Assembly: GCF_900660495.1 (NCBI RefSeq)
Contig: NZ_LR214950.1
Span: forward strand, 868,001 to 932,000
Length of the DNA stretch: 64,000 nucleotides
Direction of reading: 5' to 3'
Source of the DNA: Mycoplasmopsis gallinacea
GTDB taxonomy: Bacteria > Bacillota_I > Bacilli_A > Mycoplasmatales > Metamycoplasmataceae
In this document: positions 43,777 to 56,218 of the stretch, piece by piece
Position numbering within the stretch: the first letter of the stretch is position 1
Layout of the letters: the number at the start of each line of letters is the position of its first letter
Program-made: the position numbers and the translations under genes
The notes under the pieces: generated by a model
Seen by the model: only the letters and a program-made list of their open reading frames with translations
Told to the model about the DNA's origin: nothing
Databases searched by the model: none

Positions 43777-45312
43777 ATGAATCAAATTAGAACATTTTTT
43801 AAAGTTCATTTCCCTGATTCAAAAACGAAGTGGTGACAATATTTTAAATTTGCAATGCCAGTTGTTTTATCAGGGTTGTGTTTTTCATTAAATAACTTTG
43901 TAGATAACTTCATGGTTCTTACCGTTAATGGTGGTGCACAAGCTCTTAGTTATGCAAATTTTTATACCTCGATTATTTTGGCCATCTACACCGGAATTGG
44001 CTTCATAGGTTCAGCACTTATAGGTCAATACTTGGGGGCTAATGAAATTGAAAAAGCAAGGCAAGTAATTAGGTTAAGAATTATCCTTAGCATAATTGTT
44101 GTTGCAGTGTTTGTTATCTTTGCATTTGCAGCACCCACACAGATGATTGAATTAGTTGCTGGTAAGAAAAATCCACTATCTGCAAAAAGCTACGAAGAAA
44201 ATGTAAGGCTTGCAAAAGATTATCTTAAATACATTACTATTGCTTGAATTCTTCTTGCTTGAACATTCACCTCTGGTAACTTGTTACGTGAGATTGGACT
44301 TGGTAAACAATCACTATACTCTACTATAACAACATTACTTACAAATATTGTTTTTAATTCTATCTTCATGTACGGATTAAATATGGGTGTTGTAGGAGCT
44401 GCTTTAGCTAGTATTATTGCAAGGGTGTCGGCGGTAATTGGAAACTTCCTTTGTTTATGATTTAACCGTAGAGAATTGAATGTATTTCCTTGACAATTGT
44501 TTCATGTCTCATCAGTTATTTTTATGCAATTTATGAAGCGTTTTCCATCAATCTTACTTTCATCAAGCGCAGTGGCATTTAATACAGTTAGACAAGCATT
44601 TTACAATAATGCAGATACATCAAATATTCAAGATATAATGAACGTTTCTGTTCTTGCAATTACAGCAACTTTTACTGGTGTATTCACAGCAAGTTTTAGT
44701 TCATTTAGTGCCAATGTTGCAAAATATGTAGGGTACCATTTAGGGCGTAGCGAATTCGATGTTGCTATTGATAATGGTAACCATTTAAAAGGGTTTCATT
44801 TTGTTTTACAATTTGGTTTAGCTCTATTTTTTGGCGCTTTTTTATTCGTTTTACCTTATATAAGCATTTTTAATAAATCAGCAATTGACAACTGAAAACT
44901 ATCCCATCCAGGTGCTAGTGAAGCTATTATTAATGAAGTTAGAGTTGCTTACAATAATTATTTAATAGGAACACTTATAATCATGCTTTCATTTAGTCCG
45001 ATTTGAACTTGATTTGTTACAAGTGGAAGATTAATTTCAGCTGGTGGAAGAAATAACCTTTTATCATTAGTTGAATTTATTACAAGCTTTTTACAACTTG
45101 TTTGACTAGGTCTTTTAGCATTTTTTATTGTCGGAAAAGGGCCTGGAAAATGAGAACTTAATGTGGTGTACTTTTACTTAGTTTTCTTCTTATCAGACCT
45201 TGTTAAACTAGCTGTTTTTGAGACTGTATATTACAAAATTGAGTGAGCAAAAAACTTAACTCATGAGAAACACACTATAAGCTTCTTTAAGAGAAATAAA
45301 GAGAAAAAATAA
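43777..45312 (+). CDS. MATE-family efflux transporter
   Basis: The 511-residue integral membrane protein has about twelve hydrophobic helices in two halves. The N-terminal half shows FAMPVVLSGLCFSLNNFVDNFMV and IGFIGSALIGQYLGANEIEKARQV. The second half has the analogous FMKRFPSILLSSSAVAFNTVRQAFYN. These are typical of MATE/DinF exporters, which expel cationic drugs or metabolites using Na+ or H+ gradients. Several TGA codons are Trp. It starts at ATG 43777 behind AAAGGTG and is transcribed alone, with the leader described above and a terminator shared with the convergent giant gene. The substrate is unknown. Confidence 0.93.
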
Positions 45313-45324
45313 GGATTTATAAAT

Positions 45325-45357
45325 AAAAATTACCGTCAAATATTGACAGTAATTTTT
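45325..45357. terminator. Bidirectional terminator between the MATE and giant protease genes
   Basis: Stem AAAAATTAC-GTCAA / TTGAC-GTAATTTTT with one mismatch and a 3-base loop, between two convergent stop codons (45312 and 45360). Flanked by T on both strands. Confidence 0.85.
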
Positions 45358-45359
45358 AT

Positions 45360-48300
45360 TTATTTTTTGTTAAAATCTTTTGGATTAATTATTCAGAAAG
45401 GAATACTAATTGAAGGATCTCAAGCGTTAAGTTTCATTACATTTGAAGCAGCTGAATTAATATTTGGAATTGATAGGATATCTTGATTTGGATTTGGGAT
45501 TCCAAAGTAATTAAATTCTTGAGTTTTGCCATTGGTATAAATACTTGAATATCCAAATCAAGAAGTTAGTGAGAATCAACCAACAGCTGAATTGATTGTT
45601 GAAATGTATGTTCCATTTCCATCAATAACTCCAGTTCCACTTTGACCACCACGGACAAAAACTGGAGTAAAGTTTTTGGTTCGGTCATTTTTTAATCCGA
45701 AAATTTCACGGTTATCATTAATTGTATTTCTATTAACAATATAACCACTTAATTTTTTATCTGGATAACCTGCAAATAATCTTCCTGTGTAATATTCTGG
45801 ATAAGTTTCTCAATTAGACATTTGTTTTATTTTTTGAGATGAATATCAAAGATTATCTTTGTTGTAATTATTGAAATTTAAATTTGGTAAGCTAAGCAAT
45901 TTCTTATATCAAAGGGCAGTTTGGAAGCGACCTTTTTCAATTAACTTATCAATAATTTCGTTTATGTCCACTAAATAGAAAGTAATATCAACGTATTTAT
46001 TGTTATCACTTTTATCTTCGCTAATTTGATTTCTACCTGTTCAAAACGGAAATATCTTGATAGGCACTGAATAAAGCTGATTTCTTGGTTCATATCCATT
46101 ATCGACACTATTTTTATATTTGTTAGTTGCAATTCCTAGATCAACTTGAGGTATTCGAGTATTTTGTGTAGGATCTTGCACAGTTGAATCATTGTTAATA
46201 ACGTGGTTATTGGTGATAGCAAACATTTTACCATCACTAGAATCTAAGCTAGCTTTACCTACAAAAAGTCCGGTTCCTTGAGCACCTGTTAAATAAATTA
46301 ATGAAGCTCGATTATAAAGATCTTTAACTCTAGAATCTTGATAATGATAGTGCATATATTCAATATCTAATTTATACCCTTCGTGGAATTTGTAAGGTAA
46401 ATTTTGGTTTGGATCATACTCAAACATTGCGCCTTTGTTGTAATCTTTATTGTAAATAATTAAAGGCACATTTTCGTTAGTGAAACTCATATTTTTATAA
46501 TCAAACCAGTTAGTTTTATCTTCTTTAAATACTTCTTGGCTAATATTATTTAAATAATCGATTGTAACTGTAGCTCCGTAAGATAAATTAAAGTAAACTG
46601 CTTTAGAATTATCAAAAGGAGCATTTGAGTTGGCTTGCAAGGTTTCTAAAACATTATTTCCGACTATTTTGTAGTCATTATTGCCTATAATTTCATATTT
46701 AAAATCGATTCCTTCATCAGTTAAATTAAAGGTTAATTTATAATTAATTACTTTATTATTAACTGTTTCAGTTGTTCCATTTATTTGGATAATTTTTTTG
46801 CTTTTAAGCTCGTTTCAATCTAAAGAAACGTTAATTCCTTTATCATGTTTAAATACTCTACTAAATGCATTATTATCTAAATAAGCAATGTTTGTATTAA
46901 AATGGAAGTTAATCTTAGCATTTTCTTGGTTTTGTCTTTCTAAAAGCTTTTGATAATATTGCTTTTTGAAAGTTCAAGTAACGATATTATTTTGCTTATC
47001 TAAGTTAAAAATTACATCTTTATAATTAAGCTCAATTCTTCTTCTCCGCAAGGTTTTATTATTGGCTAAAAATACCTTTTTCATTCCATATTGCGCACTT
47101 ATTTGACTTAAAATCTCTGCGTAATTTGGGCTAGAATGTGTATTTGTAGCATCTCTAAAATTGCTTATTTCAAATCAAGCATCAGTTTTAATTATGTCAT
47201 TTTTATTTGTAAATGAACTTGGAGAGTAAGCAAGCTGCACAAGTACTGAATTAGGAAGTGAGTTTACTTTAATTGGATTAACAAATCTAAAGCTTCCAGT
47301 ATTACCAAAAATTTCAACAAGATTTTTAGAATTGTAACTTAAATTTTGCACACTTACAAAGTTTTGATCAAGCGAGCTATTTTTAACTTTATTAATAAAT
47401 TCATCTCTTGTAAGGCTGCTTTTTAATGTTTCGTTAATGCTTAAATTATCAAAGGTTATGCTATTGATAATTGCTTCTTTGTAAGCATAAAGAGCATAAT
47501 CGTTAACAAGATTTTTTAAGTAAATTCGATTAGGAGTAGCGTATCTAATTTTTGGGTTTGCTTTATTAATAAACCCTAATTTAAAACTTAATGTTCCTTT
47601 TTCGCTAGCTGAATAATTGCTTTGCACATCAAAATAATAAATAAAGTAATCATTTTTAAGGTCAGTTTCAATATCTACGCTAGTTTCATTATCATTTGGA
47701 TTTGAAATTGAAGGATGCACGATTATATTATTTGGATCTACGTTGTTAATTGAATTTGGAGATTTGAATTTAAGTAGATAATTAAGCTTATCAAATGCTT
47801 TTTGATCAGTAATTAATTTTGGATCAATTAATCTTTTGCTATCTCTAGTTAAGTTATATTCAAAATCAGTGCTATTAATTTGGTTGATTTTACTTATTAT
47901 CTCACTAGAAGGAGTTTCATATTCTTGGCTTAAAAAGTCGCTTTGATCAAATCATTCTTTGTGAGTTGGATTAAAATCATCTCTATTTAATAATCTGGAA
48001 CCTTCAAGAGTATAAACTACTGTTTTATGACCTTTTTGGAACACTCCATTTTTGTATAGCCCAAATTGCAAGTAACTTTTACCAAGCAAGTTATCATATT
48101 CTCTAGTTTTATTATCTCTTTCATTTTCAGGAACTAGGTGAATTGCAAATTCGCCAAAACTTGGGAGTGTATAAACCGATTCAAAGATATTCAAGCTTCT
48201 GAAGCAAGATAATCGGAATGAGTTTTTTCTGATTTCACTTGAGTGAGTTTAAATAGCTCACTAATTCTATTATTTTCAATAATGTTATATAAAAGAAGTT

Positions 48301-51300
48301 CATTTGCACTAGTTGGAATCTGATTTGAATCCCAGTGGAATGGGAACATAATTTCTTGGTTATCTTTTTTTAGTTTTAAAATAAATCTAAGTGAAGTTGT
48401 TCCTTTTAAAGGATCATTAATATCTGTAAAGATGTAGAATTTATTACCATCTTTTTCAGGAACTAAGTCATAAAAGCCTTCAAAAGTTCATCCATCAAAA
48501 TTAAAATCAAAATTACGAAGAATTATCTCTTTAAATAACTTGTGTTTTTTAGGATCATTTGCCTGAATTTTATCAAAATCAATCCCTTGGTATTCAGGGA
48601 TATCACGTGCAATTTCCTTAGCTTGAGCTTTGAAATAATCTAGCAGCATGCTTGAAGATGAGTCGTTAAAAATAGGCTGATTTTGGTAATAAGCAGATGG
48701 TTTGTAAGTTATGTTGTAAGCTGCTTTTCCAAAGTAAGTGCTAATGTTTTCTTTGTTTTGTCAATCTCTTTGGTTGCTTTGTTTTGTTGGTGAAAGATTT
48801 TTTAAGACCTTAATTTCTTGGTTGTTAAATTTGATTTTAACATCAGCTTTAAGCTTAATTACATATGTAGGCATTTCTTGAATTGCTCTAACATCGTTTT
48901 TGTTTATTGGAACTGATTTGTTAACTTGCGTAATTTCATTAGTAAGGGAATTTAGGTCTAATTCATAATCAAAAAATCCACTAATTTTATCTAATTTAGG
49001 AGCAAAAACTAAATTTCTAATTTTTTTATTTTCTAGCATTTTAGCGTTAGGTAAGCTTTTTAAAAGTGGATAATTAATATCAAAAAGTTGATCTAAATTT
49101 GAGTAATTAATTTTATTTACTACTGATTGAATATCATTTTTAGAAACAAACACTCTTTGATAATCAAAACTTATATTTCCTTTAGTTACTCTCATTGTAA
49201 CTTTAGCTTGGTTAAGATTATCCTTATCAACTAAAACATCTTTAACTTCTAAAGTAATTCCATTAGGTGCATTTAAATCTAAATAATATTTAGCATTTTC
49301 TTTATTTAGACTCATTGCATATACTCTAATATTTGGATTATTTGCTAAATCAGCCTTAAAATTAGGTACAAAAGAAGTATCTAACTGATTTTTAATTGCT
49401 TCTTGCTCGGTAGTTAATTCTTTAGGAGCAAATCCAGTGATAATTCCTTTTTTAATCTCTGAAGCAACTAGCTGACTTTTATAACTATATTTTGCAACTC
49501 TATATTCAAAGTGAATGGTTCTTTCAATATTATCAAAAGCTGTAATTTTTAAATCTGTAATTACTGCATTATTAGGTAAAAGAGCAAAATTAATTTGACT
49601 TGCAATTGCGTTATCAGCACTTATGTTTGCTTTATTTGAATATTCATAAGTTGGATTTAGAGCATTTACTTCATTTTTATCACTCATTTTAATTTCATCA
49701 GGAGTTAAACCGTTTTTAAAATTGTAAATTATGAATTCTTTAGTATCACTTACAATGTTGCTATTTGTAAATGAAACTTTAGTTGATCTAAGATTGTAAT
49801 GAATTTTAGCTCATCCAAGCACATCATTAACCTGAATTACATTTACATTAATTAAAGCTGCTTGAGAGTTATTTGATACTATAAAATAGTTATTTTGGTC
49901 ACTTTCAGAAGCAAAAACAATATCTTTATTATGATAATCAATTGTTAAATTAAGACTATCAATTCTTGCTTTTTCTTCTTTATTATCACTTTCAGTATTA
50001 ACTAAAAAACCTGATAAAATAAATGTATTTAAATTGCTTTCTACATCAGTAAGCTTATCTTTAGTGGAAACTAATTGATACACAATTTCAACAGTTCCGT
50101 TTTCATCATTTGCATTTTGAACTCTTAAAATTTTTATATTTGCGAATTCATTTGCATCGATGTGCCCTAAAAGATCTTCTTTAACAATCGTTGAAGCTTT
50201 AGTGTTTTCTTTTGTTTTATCTTGATTTTGAACAACAAATGTTTTAGCTACATTTAAATTGGTAATTAAAGAATTTAATCGAGCTTTTTCAATCTTTTTT
50301 CTTTGCGGTAATGTTTGGAAATTTAAAGAAGCATTTCTAAAATTTTTTTCCACAATGTCTGGGTATTTTGATGATCTAAGCTTATATTCAAAACTTAAAA
50401 TTCCGTTTTGATCATCGATATTAGTTGCTTGAATATCAGCTAACTGAACTCCAAAATCTTGGTTAAGAGTAACTAACATCAAATTAGCTTCTGAAGGTAA
50501 AACATTACTTGAATCTGGGTATAAAAAACTTAAATTATTAATCTGATTAATTCTTTGTAATTCAGTTTTAAAGCCGCTAATTGTGTTAAATAAGTTATCA
50601 GAAAAACTTTCATCAATTCTAATTGAAACGTTATTGTAATTTAGTGATTTTAAGATGTAAGAAACTTTAATTTTTCCTAGCGCGTCATTAAAGTCATAAA
50701 TGTGAATGCTATTAGGAATAACTTGAACTTTTAAATCTAAAAGATTTAAATTATCACTTGTTTTGAATGAAATTTTATTAGGATTTATGCTTTGTGCAAT
50801 TGGAATAATATTTGCTTTATTTGCATAATCTAAAACAAGTTTATTTTTAATTGCTTCAAGTCTTTGAGTTTCTCTTGCTTCAATTGAGCTTAAATTGTTA
50901 AACTGAATGATTTTAAAGTTTGACGAATGAATCTGTGTTAAATTAGTTTCAGTTGAATAAAGATAAACTTTAACTGCAACTAATCCATTATTATCATCAA
51001 TTTGTTCAATGTTTTCAACTTTAACATTATATTTAAGCGAACTTGAGTTAATTGGCTCAAAATCATTGTTTGTAATTTCAGAAGGAAGCTTATTAACTGA
51101 AGAGTTTTTTATATTTAAAAGCTGATCATTTGAAAGTGAATTTAAGAGATTATTCAATCTTTCTTGCTCGGTTAAAAAACCCTCAATTACGTAACTTAAA
51201 TTAGCAATAACTTGATTAGTTAAATTGTTTTTTACACTATAAGATAGGGTTAAATGTCCATTGACATCATCTTTATTTACAATAGTTTTACTTTCAGGGA

Positions 51301-52717
51301 TAATGCTTCAATTATTACTTGCACTTGTAATTGATCAAGTTAAATTATTAACATCACTCACTAAAGTTGCCTTATTTGCAAGTAAGCTACTTGAAGCAGA
51401 AATGGCGACAGTAAATTGATTATTTAAAGCTTCTTTTTCATTGGTTAAAAAGTTGCTTAAAGTAAGTGTGTTAGAATTTTCAGAAATAACTTCTAAGTCT
51501 TTATTTGAGATAGTATCTAAGTTGTTTTGAGTTGATTTAATTTTGTAACTTAATTCAAGTGTTCCATTTTCATCATTTGCTTTAATTGTTTTTAAATCTC
51601 AAATAGCAGCAAGTTGATTTTGTAAAAATGACTCATTAATAACTAAATCATTTAAGGTAATGCTGCTAGCTTTAGTTTGATTTTTATTAATACTTTCTTT
51701 AGTTTTAATTAAAGAAACATTGCTTGCTAAATTAATAATAAGCCCATTTATTCTTTCTTGTTCAGTTTTAAAATGGTTTTCATTATTTCCAACTATTATT
51801 GTCTTAATTTCTGAATGAATATCACTATATTTAGGATCTGTAGATACCAGAATGTATTCAAGTTTAATTAAACCTAAATAATTATCATATCCTAAAATGT
51901 TTTCAACTTGAATAATTGCACTAGAATCACTTAAATTAAGAGTTAGATAATTTTGATAATTATCTATATCGATTTGACTTGGTCTTATTTTGTTATTAAT
52001 AATACTTACTTTTGGAGCTAAATTATTTAAGCGAGTTTTTTCGTTTTCTTTATCTTGATCAGATACAAAGTTAGCACTATCAAAACCACTAATTGTGGCT
52101 ACTTTATTTTCAATTAATAACTCATTTGCAAATCTGGGGTCATTTACAGTGAGTGAATAACTGATAGTTAAAGTGTTGTTTTGAAAATCTTTGTTCTGAA
52201 TTGTAATATCTTTAACAACTAATTGAGAATCATTTATTTGATACACAATTGCGCTAGTGCTAGCTTGATCTAATTCGGTATTTTCTTTGTTGATATAATC
52301 AAAACTGACAGAAGCATTTGCAACTTTTAAGCGCAAACTATCTACATAATTTGGGTTTAAAAATCCACTAATTTCAGCAGTTTGCTTCTTAGAAAGCTCC
52401 TTACCAATTGCAACTTGGTAGCTAAGAGTGATAAAATCATCACCAATAGCGCTAATTTCTAAATAAGCTAATTTAGCTTCAAGGGTGTTATTAGAAATTA
52501 TTGCCATCACTTTTTCTACAAGTGCTTGGCTTGTTAAAGTATTTTCTTTATTGGGGTAATCAAAAGAAATACTTAAATTTTCAAATGGATTATTTTCCGA
52601 TTTATTTTTAGGAGCTTGTTTTTTATGAAGACCAAAAACTAAACCAGTTGTTAATCCAACTACACCAGTAGTTCCAGCTGCTGTAGATGCAATTAAAATT
52701 TTTTTATTTTTGTTCAT
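45360..52717 (-). pseudogene. Giant surface protein: lipoprotein-17-like repeats plus C-terminal DUF31 serine protease (one frameshift)
   Basis: About 2450 residues from ATG 52717 (AAGGTAAC site). The N-terminus is a basic stretch and one hydrophobic segment (AAGTTGVVGLTTGLVFGL), an uncleaved anchor with no lipobox. About fifteen hundred residues of repeated modules follow. These have the pattern SFDYPNKENTL, then a strand pair, then a DENGTLELSYKI-like and a SGF-like ending, as in lipoprotein-17-related domains. The C-terminus is a trypsin-like DUF31 domain with GTGLFVGK, His in AITNNHVINND, Asp in VDLGIATN and Ser in RGGQSGTGVIDGNG. At about 48190-48192 one A is missing: SEAW must join NIFESVYTLPSFGEF across frames. 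Many TGA codons are Trp. It probably cleaves a host protein held by the repeat arm. If the frameshift is real, the protease part is lost. Confidence 0.83.
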
Positions 52718-52759
52718 TGTTACCTTCGTTAAATATTAATAATTAATTAATAATTTGGT

Positions 52760-52791
52760 AAAAAACACGGCTTAATTAAACCATGTTTTTT
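52760..52791 (-). terminator. Terminator after lemA (minus strand)
   Basis: Stem AAAACATGG / CCGTGTTTT around a TTTAATTAAG loop with a T run on the minus strand. It lies between lemA and the giant gene, which therefore needs its own promoter. Confidence 0.75.
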
Positions 52792-52796
52792 AATTA

Positions 52797-53450
52797 TTAA
52801 AGATTTGCCATTGAAACGTCTTCTCTTTGTTTTGAGCTTGCTCTATATAAAGGCGCTGTTACAAGCCCCATTGTTGAAGCAACAATAGAAGAAGGAACCA
52901 TAAAGATTTCTGTGTTGAAGCTGTTAACTTTTCCGTTGTAAAGTCTTCTAGCAGCAGCAAGTTCTCTTTCAATGTATGTTGTTTGATCCATTAATTCTTT
53001 GTATAACTTATCAGCTTTAAGTTCTGGGTAGTTTTCATAAACAGCCATTAAACGTCCAAAAATAGAATCGTTCATTTTTTGAATTTCTTCAGCATGTGCT
53101 ACACCATTACCTGCATTAACTAAATTACGGTATTTAGCAACGTCTTCAAAAACTGAAGCTTCATGCACTTTGTAGCTTCTTACTTGGTCAACAAGTTTTG
53201 TTAATGTATCAGCTCTTTTTGCAAGTTGCACATCAATTCCTGAAGAAGCTTCGTTAATTGCATTTTGCATTTTAAAGAAGCTGTTTCTTTTTACAAGGTG
53301 AAAAATAAGGGGGAAAATAAGTAAAAATGATAAATATCAAATAACTTTTACTGCTGTACCATATTTTGGACCTTTTGCTCTATTATCTGCAACTGGGTTA
53401 AATTCTGTTTCTTGAGGTTCTGGATTTCTTTGATCAAATAAATTTGCCAT
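52797..53450 (-). CDS. lemA: LemA family membrane protein
   Basis: The 217-residue protein has one membrane helix near the N-terminus (VIWYLSFLLIFPLIFHLVKRN, about 32-52), then the LemA helical bundle: QNAINEASSGIDVQLAKRADTLTKLVDQVRSYKVHEASVFEDVAKYRN and LYKELMDQTTYIERELAAARRLYNGKVNSFNTEI, which carries the family YNxxVxxFN signature. The true start is ATG 53450, upstream of the TGA-encoded Trp; the segment before MQNAINEA holds the membrane helix. Function is unknown. A TATAAT (53486-53491, minus) and AAAGGAG precede it, so it probably has its own promoter inside the operon. Confidence 0.93.
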
Positions 53451-53485
53451 TATAAATACTCCTTTGCTATATATAAGATATGTAT

Positions 53486-53491
53486 ATTATA
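53486..53491 (-). promoter_or_regulatory. Probable -10 box of lemA
   Basis: TATAAT on the minus strand, 36 bases upstream of the lemA ATG, within the gap after the DUF3137-like gene. Confidence 0.5.
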
Positions 53492-53508
53492 CTTTTTATG
53501 TTTTAGAT

Positions 53509-54585
53509 TTATCTAAAATAGTTTGTTTTATTCATTATCGAAATTAACGAATAAATGCTGTAGCAATTGTATAACATTGATTTAATTGCTATTTCTAAAA
53601 GCTTCTCATTTTTTAAAGATCAAGTAGGTCTAATACCACCAAAATAAGGAACTTTCATTTCGAAATTAATTGCGAATCTCTGGTGATTTTCAAAGATAGC
53701 AAATGGGTTTTTAAAAGTGTGAAACACCCCATTTTTAATTAAGAAAATAATTGCTTCAATAGCTTTATCATCAAATAATGATGAAGCTTTTTCTTTATCA
53801 TTGCTATAGATGCTAAAAAGTTTATTAAGCGAAAGATCTTGTAATTCAAGCTTATTTTTATGATCAAAAAGTTTTTTGCTAAAAAATTCAATGTAGAATT
53901 TTTCATCAAGAAGCTTGTGATTTTGCTTAGTAATAATTTCTAAATGAGCACCTTCTATAGTATCTTTAGTTTTGCTATGTGAATCATGTTTAATCCAAGT
54001 GTTGTGTCAAATATAAATAGGGTATCCATTGATTTCTAAAGCCATTTTAGCTTCATTTTGTGCTAAATAATACTTGTTAAAATTCTCAGATTTGTAAAAG
54101 TTAATTCTTCTTTTTAGTTCTTTGTTATTTGGATCTTCTTCATTACTTTGATATAACTGATCTGCTTTTTCATTTTTAGCAATTAATTTTAAATTGGGGT
54201 CTAAAAATTCAAAAAGCTTATTATATAAATTCTCTGGTGTTGAATTATCAATGATAAATTTTATGTACTTAGTCCTAGCTTTTAAATACCTTTTTATTTG
54301 ATGATATAGAATTAGAAGCTGCATTACAATTTCTATAATGATTATAACTCTGATAATAATAGATAAATTTATATTGGTAAATGACAATCAAAAAAAGGCA
54401 ATTGAAAATCCAGTAGCAAATACAAAAAATAAAATACATAAGATAAACTGCTTAAGCGCTTTATTATACAAGTTTCTTTGTTCTTTATTTGCCTTGTTTC
54501 TAGCAATAAAAGTGAGCAGATCATCTTTTAATACATTCTTTGTCCTTATAACAAATTGATCATAAGTTAAATCATTTTGATGCAT
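53509..54585 (-). CDS. DUF3137-like membrane protein
   Basis: The 358-residue protein has a charged N-terminus (about 1-45), two adjacent hydrophobic helices (FILCILFFVFATGFSIAFF and INLSIIIRVIIIIEIVMQLLIL, about 45-90), then a cytoplasmic-type domain. HLEIITKQNHKLLDEKFYIEFFSKK and GVFHTFKNPFAIFENHQRFAINFEMK resemble DUF3137 proteins, which are repeatedly found beside lemA. The assignment is by neighbourhood and pattern, so it is tentative. AAAGGAGGAAAAA precedes the ATG; the aldehyde dehydrogenase stop lies 11 bases upstream, so they are co-transcribed. Confidence 0.72.
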
Positions 54586-54596
54586 TTTTCCTCCTT

Positions 54597-55907
54597 TTAA
54601 AATTTAAAAAACTTGAGCATTTTTAAATATAAATTTAGAATTTTTTCTTTTTTAACTGTATAAGGTAAATTTTTTAATTTAAAAAGTAAATCAAACCTTA
54701 TTTGAGTGTATGAACTTTTATGGCTAAATAATTCTAGGGAAGCAAATCCGCGATATCTTCCTTTTCCACTTTGCTTAATTCCGCCAAATGATAATTTATT
54801 ATTTTCTAGAATTCCCATTGTGTTGTTGATCATATAATTTCCAGCTATAAATGAAGTAAAAAAGTTTTGATCTTTTTTGCTTTTACTAAAAATATACATG
54901 CTAAGTGGATTAGGATTTAGTTTGTAAACTTGCTCAAATTCACAGATATGTTCATATTCAAAAATTGGAGCAATTGGAGCAAAAATTTCTTCCTTGTAAG
55001 CTGCTGAATCTAAGTTGTTTTCCTTAAAGAACTTAGGCATAACTTTTTTATCATTAAGTTTTTTAGCGCCTAAAGAGTGCTCTAAAACTTCTGCTTTGTT
55101 AAGTGGAATTAAGTTAACAAGTTCTTTTAGGCTTGGATCTTTTTCAATTATTTTTTCGAGTAATTTATCTACCTTTTGCATAAAAAGGTTTGAAATAGCT
55201 TTATCAATAAAAATATAATCAGGAGCTACACAAGTTTGTCCAAAATTCATCATCTTTGCATAAATAAACATTTTGGCCGCTTTTTTAATATTAGCATCTT
55301 TAGTAACAATGAATGGAGATTTACCACCAAGTTCAAAGCAGTAGTCAGTTTTATTTATATCAATGTTTTTTAGAATAATTTGTGAAGTTGCATAGCTGCC
55401 AGTGAAAAAGACAAAATCAAAAGTAAAATCTTGCAGAGTTTCTTCGATTGTTGAAAACTTATCAATTTTTATATATCTATTTTCTGAGTCTATTTGTAAA
55501 ATAATCTTCTCCATTACCTTATTTAATTTATTTAAATAAGGGTGGAATTTCAAAGTATTATAATTCCCTGCAATAATTGAACCCACAAGTGGAATAAATA
55601 AAAGTTGAAATGGATAATTTCAAGAATTGATAATTAAAACATTTCCTCTTGGATTGTAGATATATCCATATTTAGAGAAAATTCCACCTACTTTTTTAAA
55701 CTTAATTCTGCTTTGCTTTTTAGATAAAAAGAAGTTAATTTCAGCGATAGTAGGAATAATTTCAGTTAAGGTTGTTTCGTAATGACTTTTATTCATATCT
55801 TCTTTTAAAGCTTGCAAAATTTCATTTTGGTTAGCAAAGATAGCATCTTTAAGCTTTTTAAGTAAATTGATACGAATTTGATAATTTAAGGAAATGTTTT
55901 TATTCAT
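54597..55907 (-). CDS. Aldehyde dehydrogenase, class 3-like
   Basis: The 436-residue protein oxidises an aldehyde to the acid with NAD(P). Signatures include SWNYPFQLLFIPLVGSIIAGN (the Asn of the oxyanion hole), FFTGSYATSQII, CFELGGKSPFIV with the catalytic Glu, and MNFGQTCVAPDY with the nucleophile Cys. The C-terminus GIKQSGKGRYRGFASLELFSHKSS is typical of the class 3/fatty aldehyde group. The length agrees with that class (about 440-460). A TATAAT lies only 6 bases before the ATG, suggesting a leaderless message. It is the first gene of the operon with DUF3137-like and lemA genes. Confidence 0.93.
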
Positions 55908-56218
55908 AAATTAATTATATATAATAATGCGAAATTCGCTTGAAGGTTCTCTTGGTAATCCTGCTCTTTTCTAGAGATTATCTTTGTTCATTAAGATTAT
56001 TTAGGCAATTTTTACCTTCTTTTTTAATTAATTTTTGCTAATTTAATGCAGATTAAATTTCGTTCTAAAATAGGTGTGTTTTTGTGCTCTTTACACAAAT
56101 TTACCAGCAAGGGATTAGGAGGAAAATTTAAGGCATTTTAGAGTTTTTAGTAGTGTTTTAAAGTTAATTAAAGTAAACAAAAATACAACCTAAGTTGCAT
56201 TTTCGAAATTTAAAATAT
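55908..56218. other. Intergenic region between the aldehyde dehydrogenase and AlbA_2 genes
   Basis: About 310 bases with no gene. The left end holds the aldehyde dehydrogenase promoter, the right end the terminator at 56178-56201. In the middle, a GGAGG at 56118 is not followed by an ORF, perhaps a trace of a lost gene. Confidence 0.4.
56168..56206 (-). terminator. Terminator of the AlbA_2 gene; copy 1 of a duplicated terminator element
   Basis: AAATACAAC-CTAA-GTTGCATTTT forms a stem with G-T and A-T pairs just after the AlbA_2 stop. The block AAGTAAACAAAAATACAACC recurs with small changes after the ZIP gene at 58100-58121. Confidence 0.7.
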
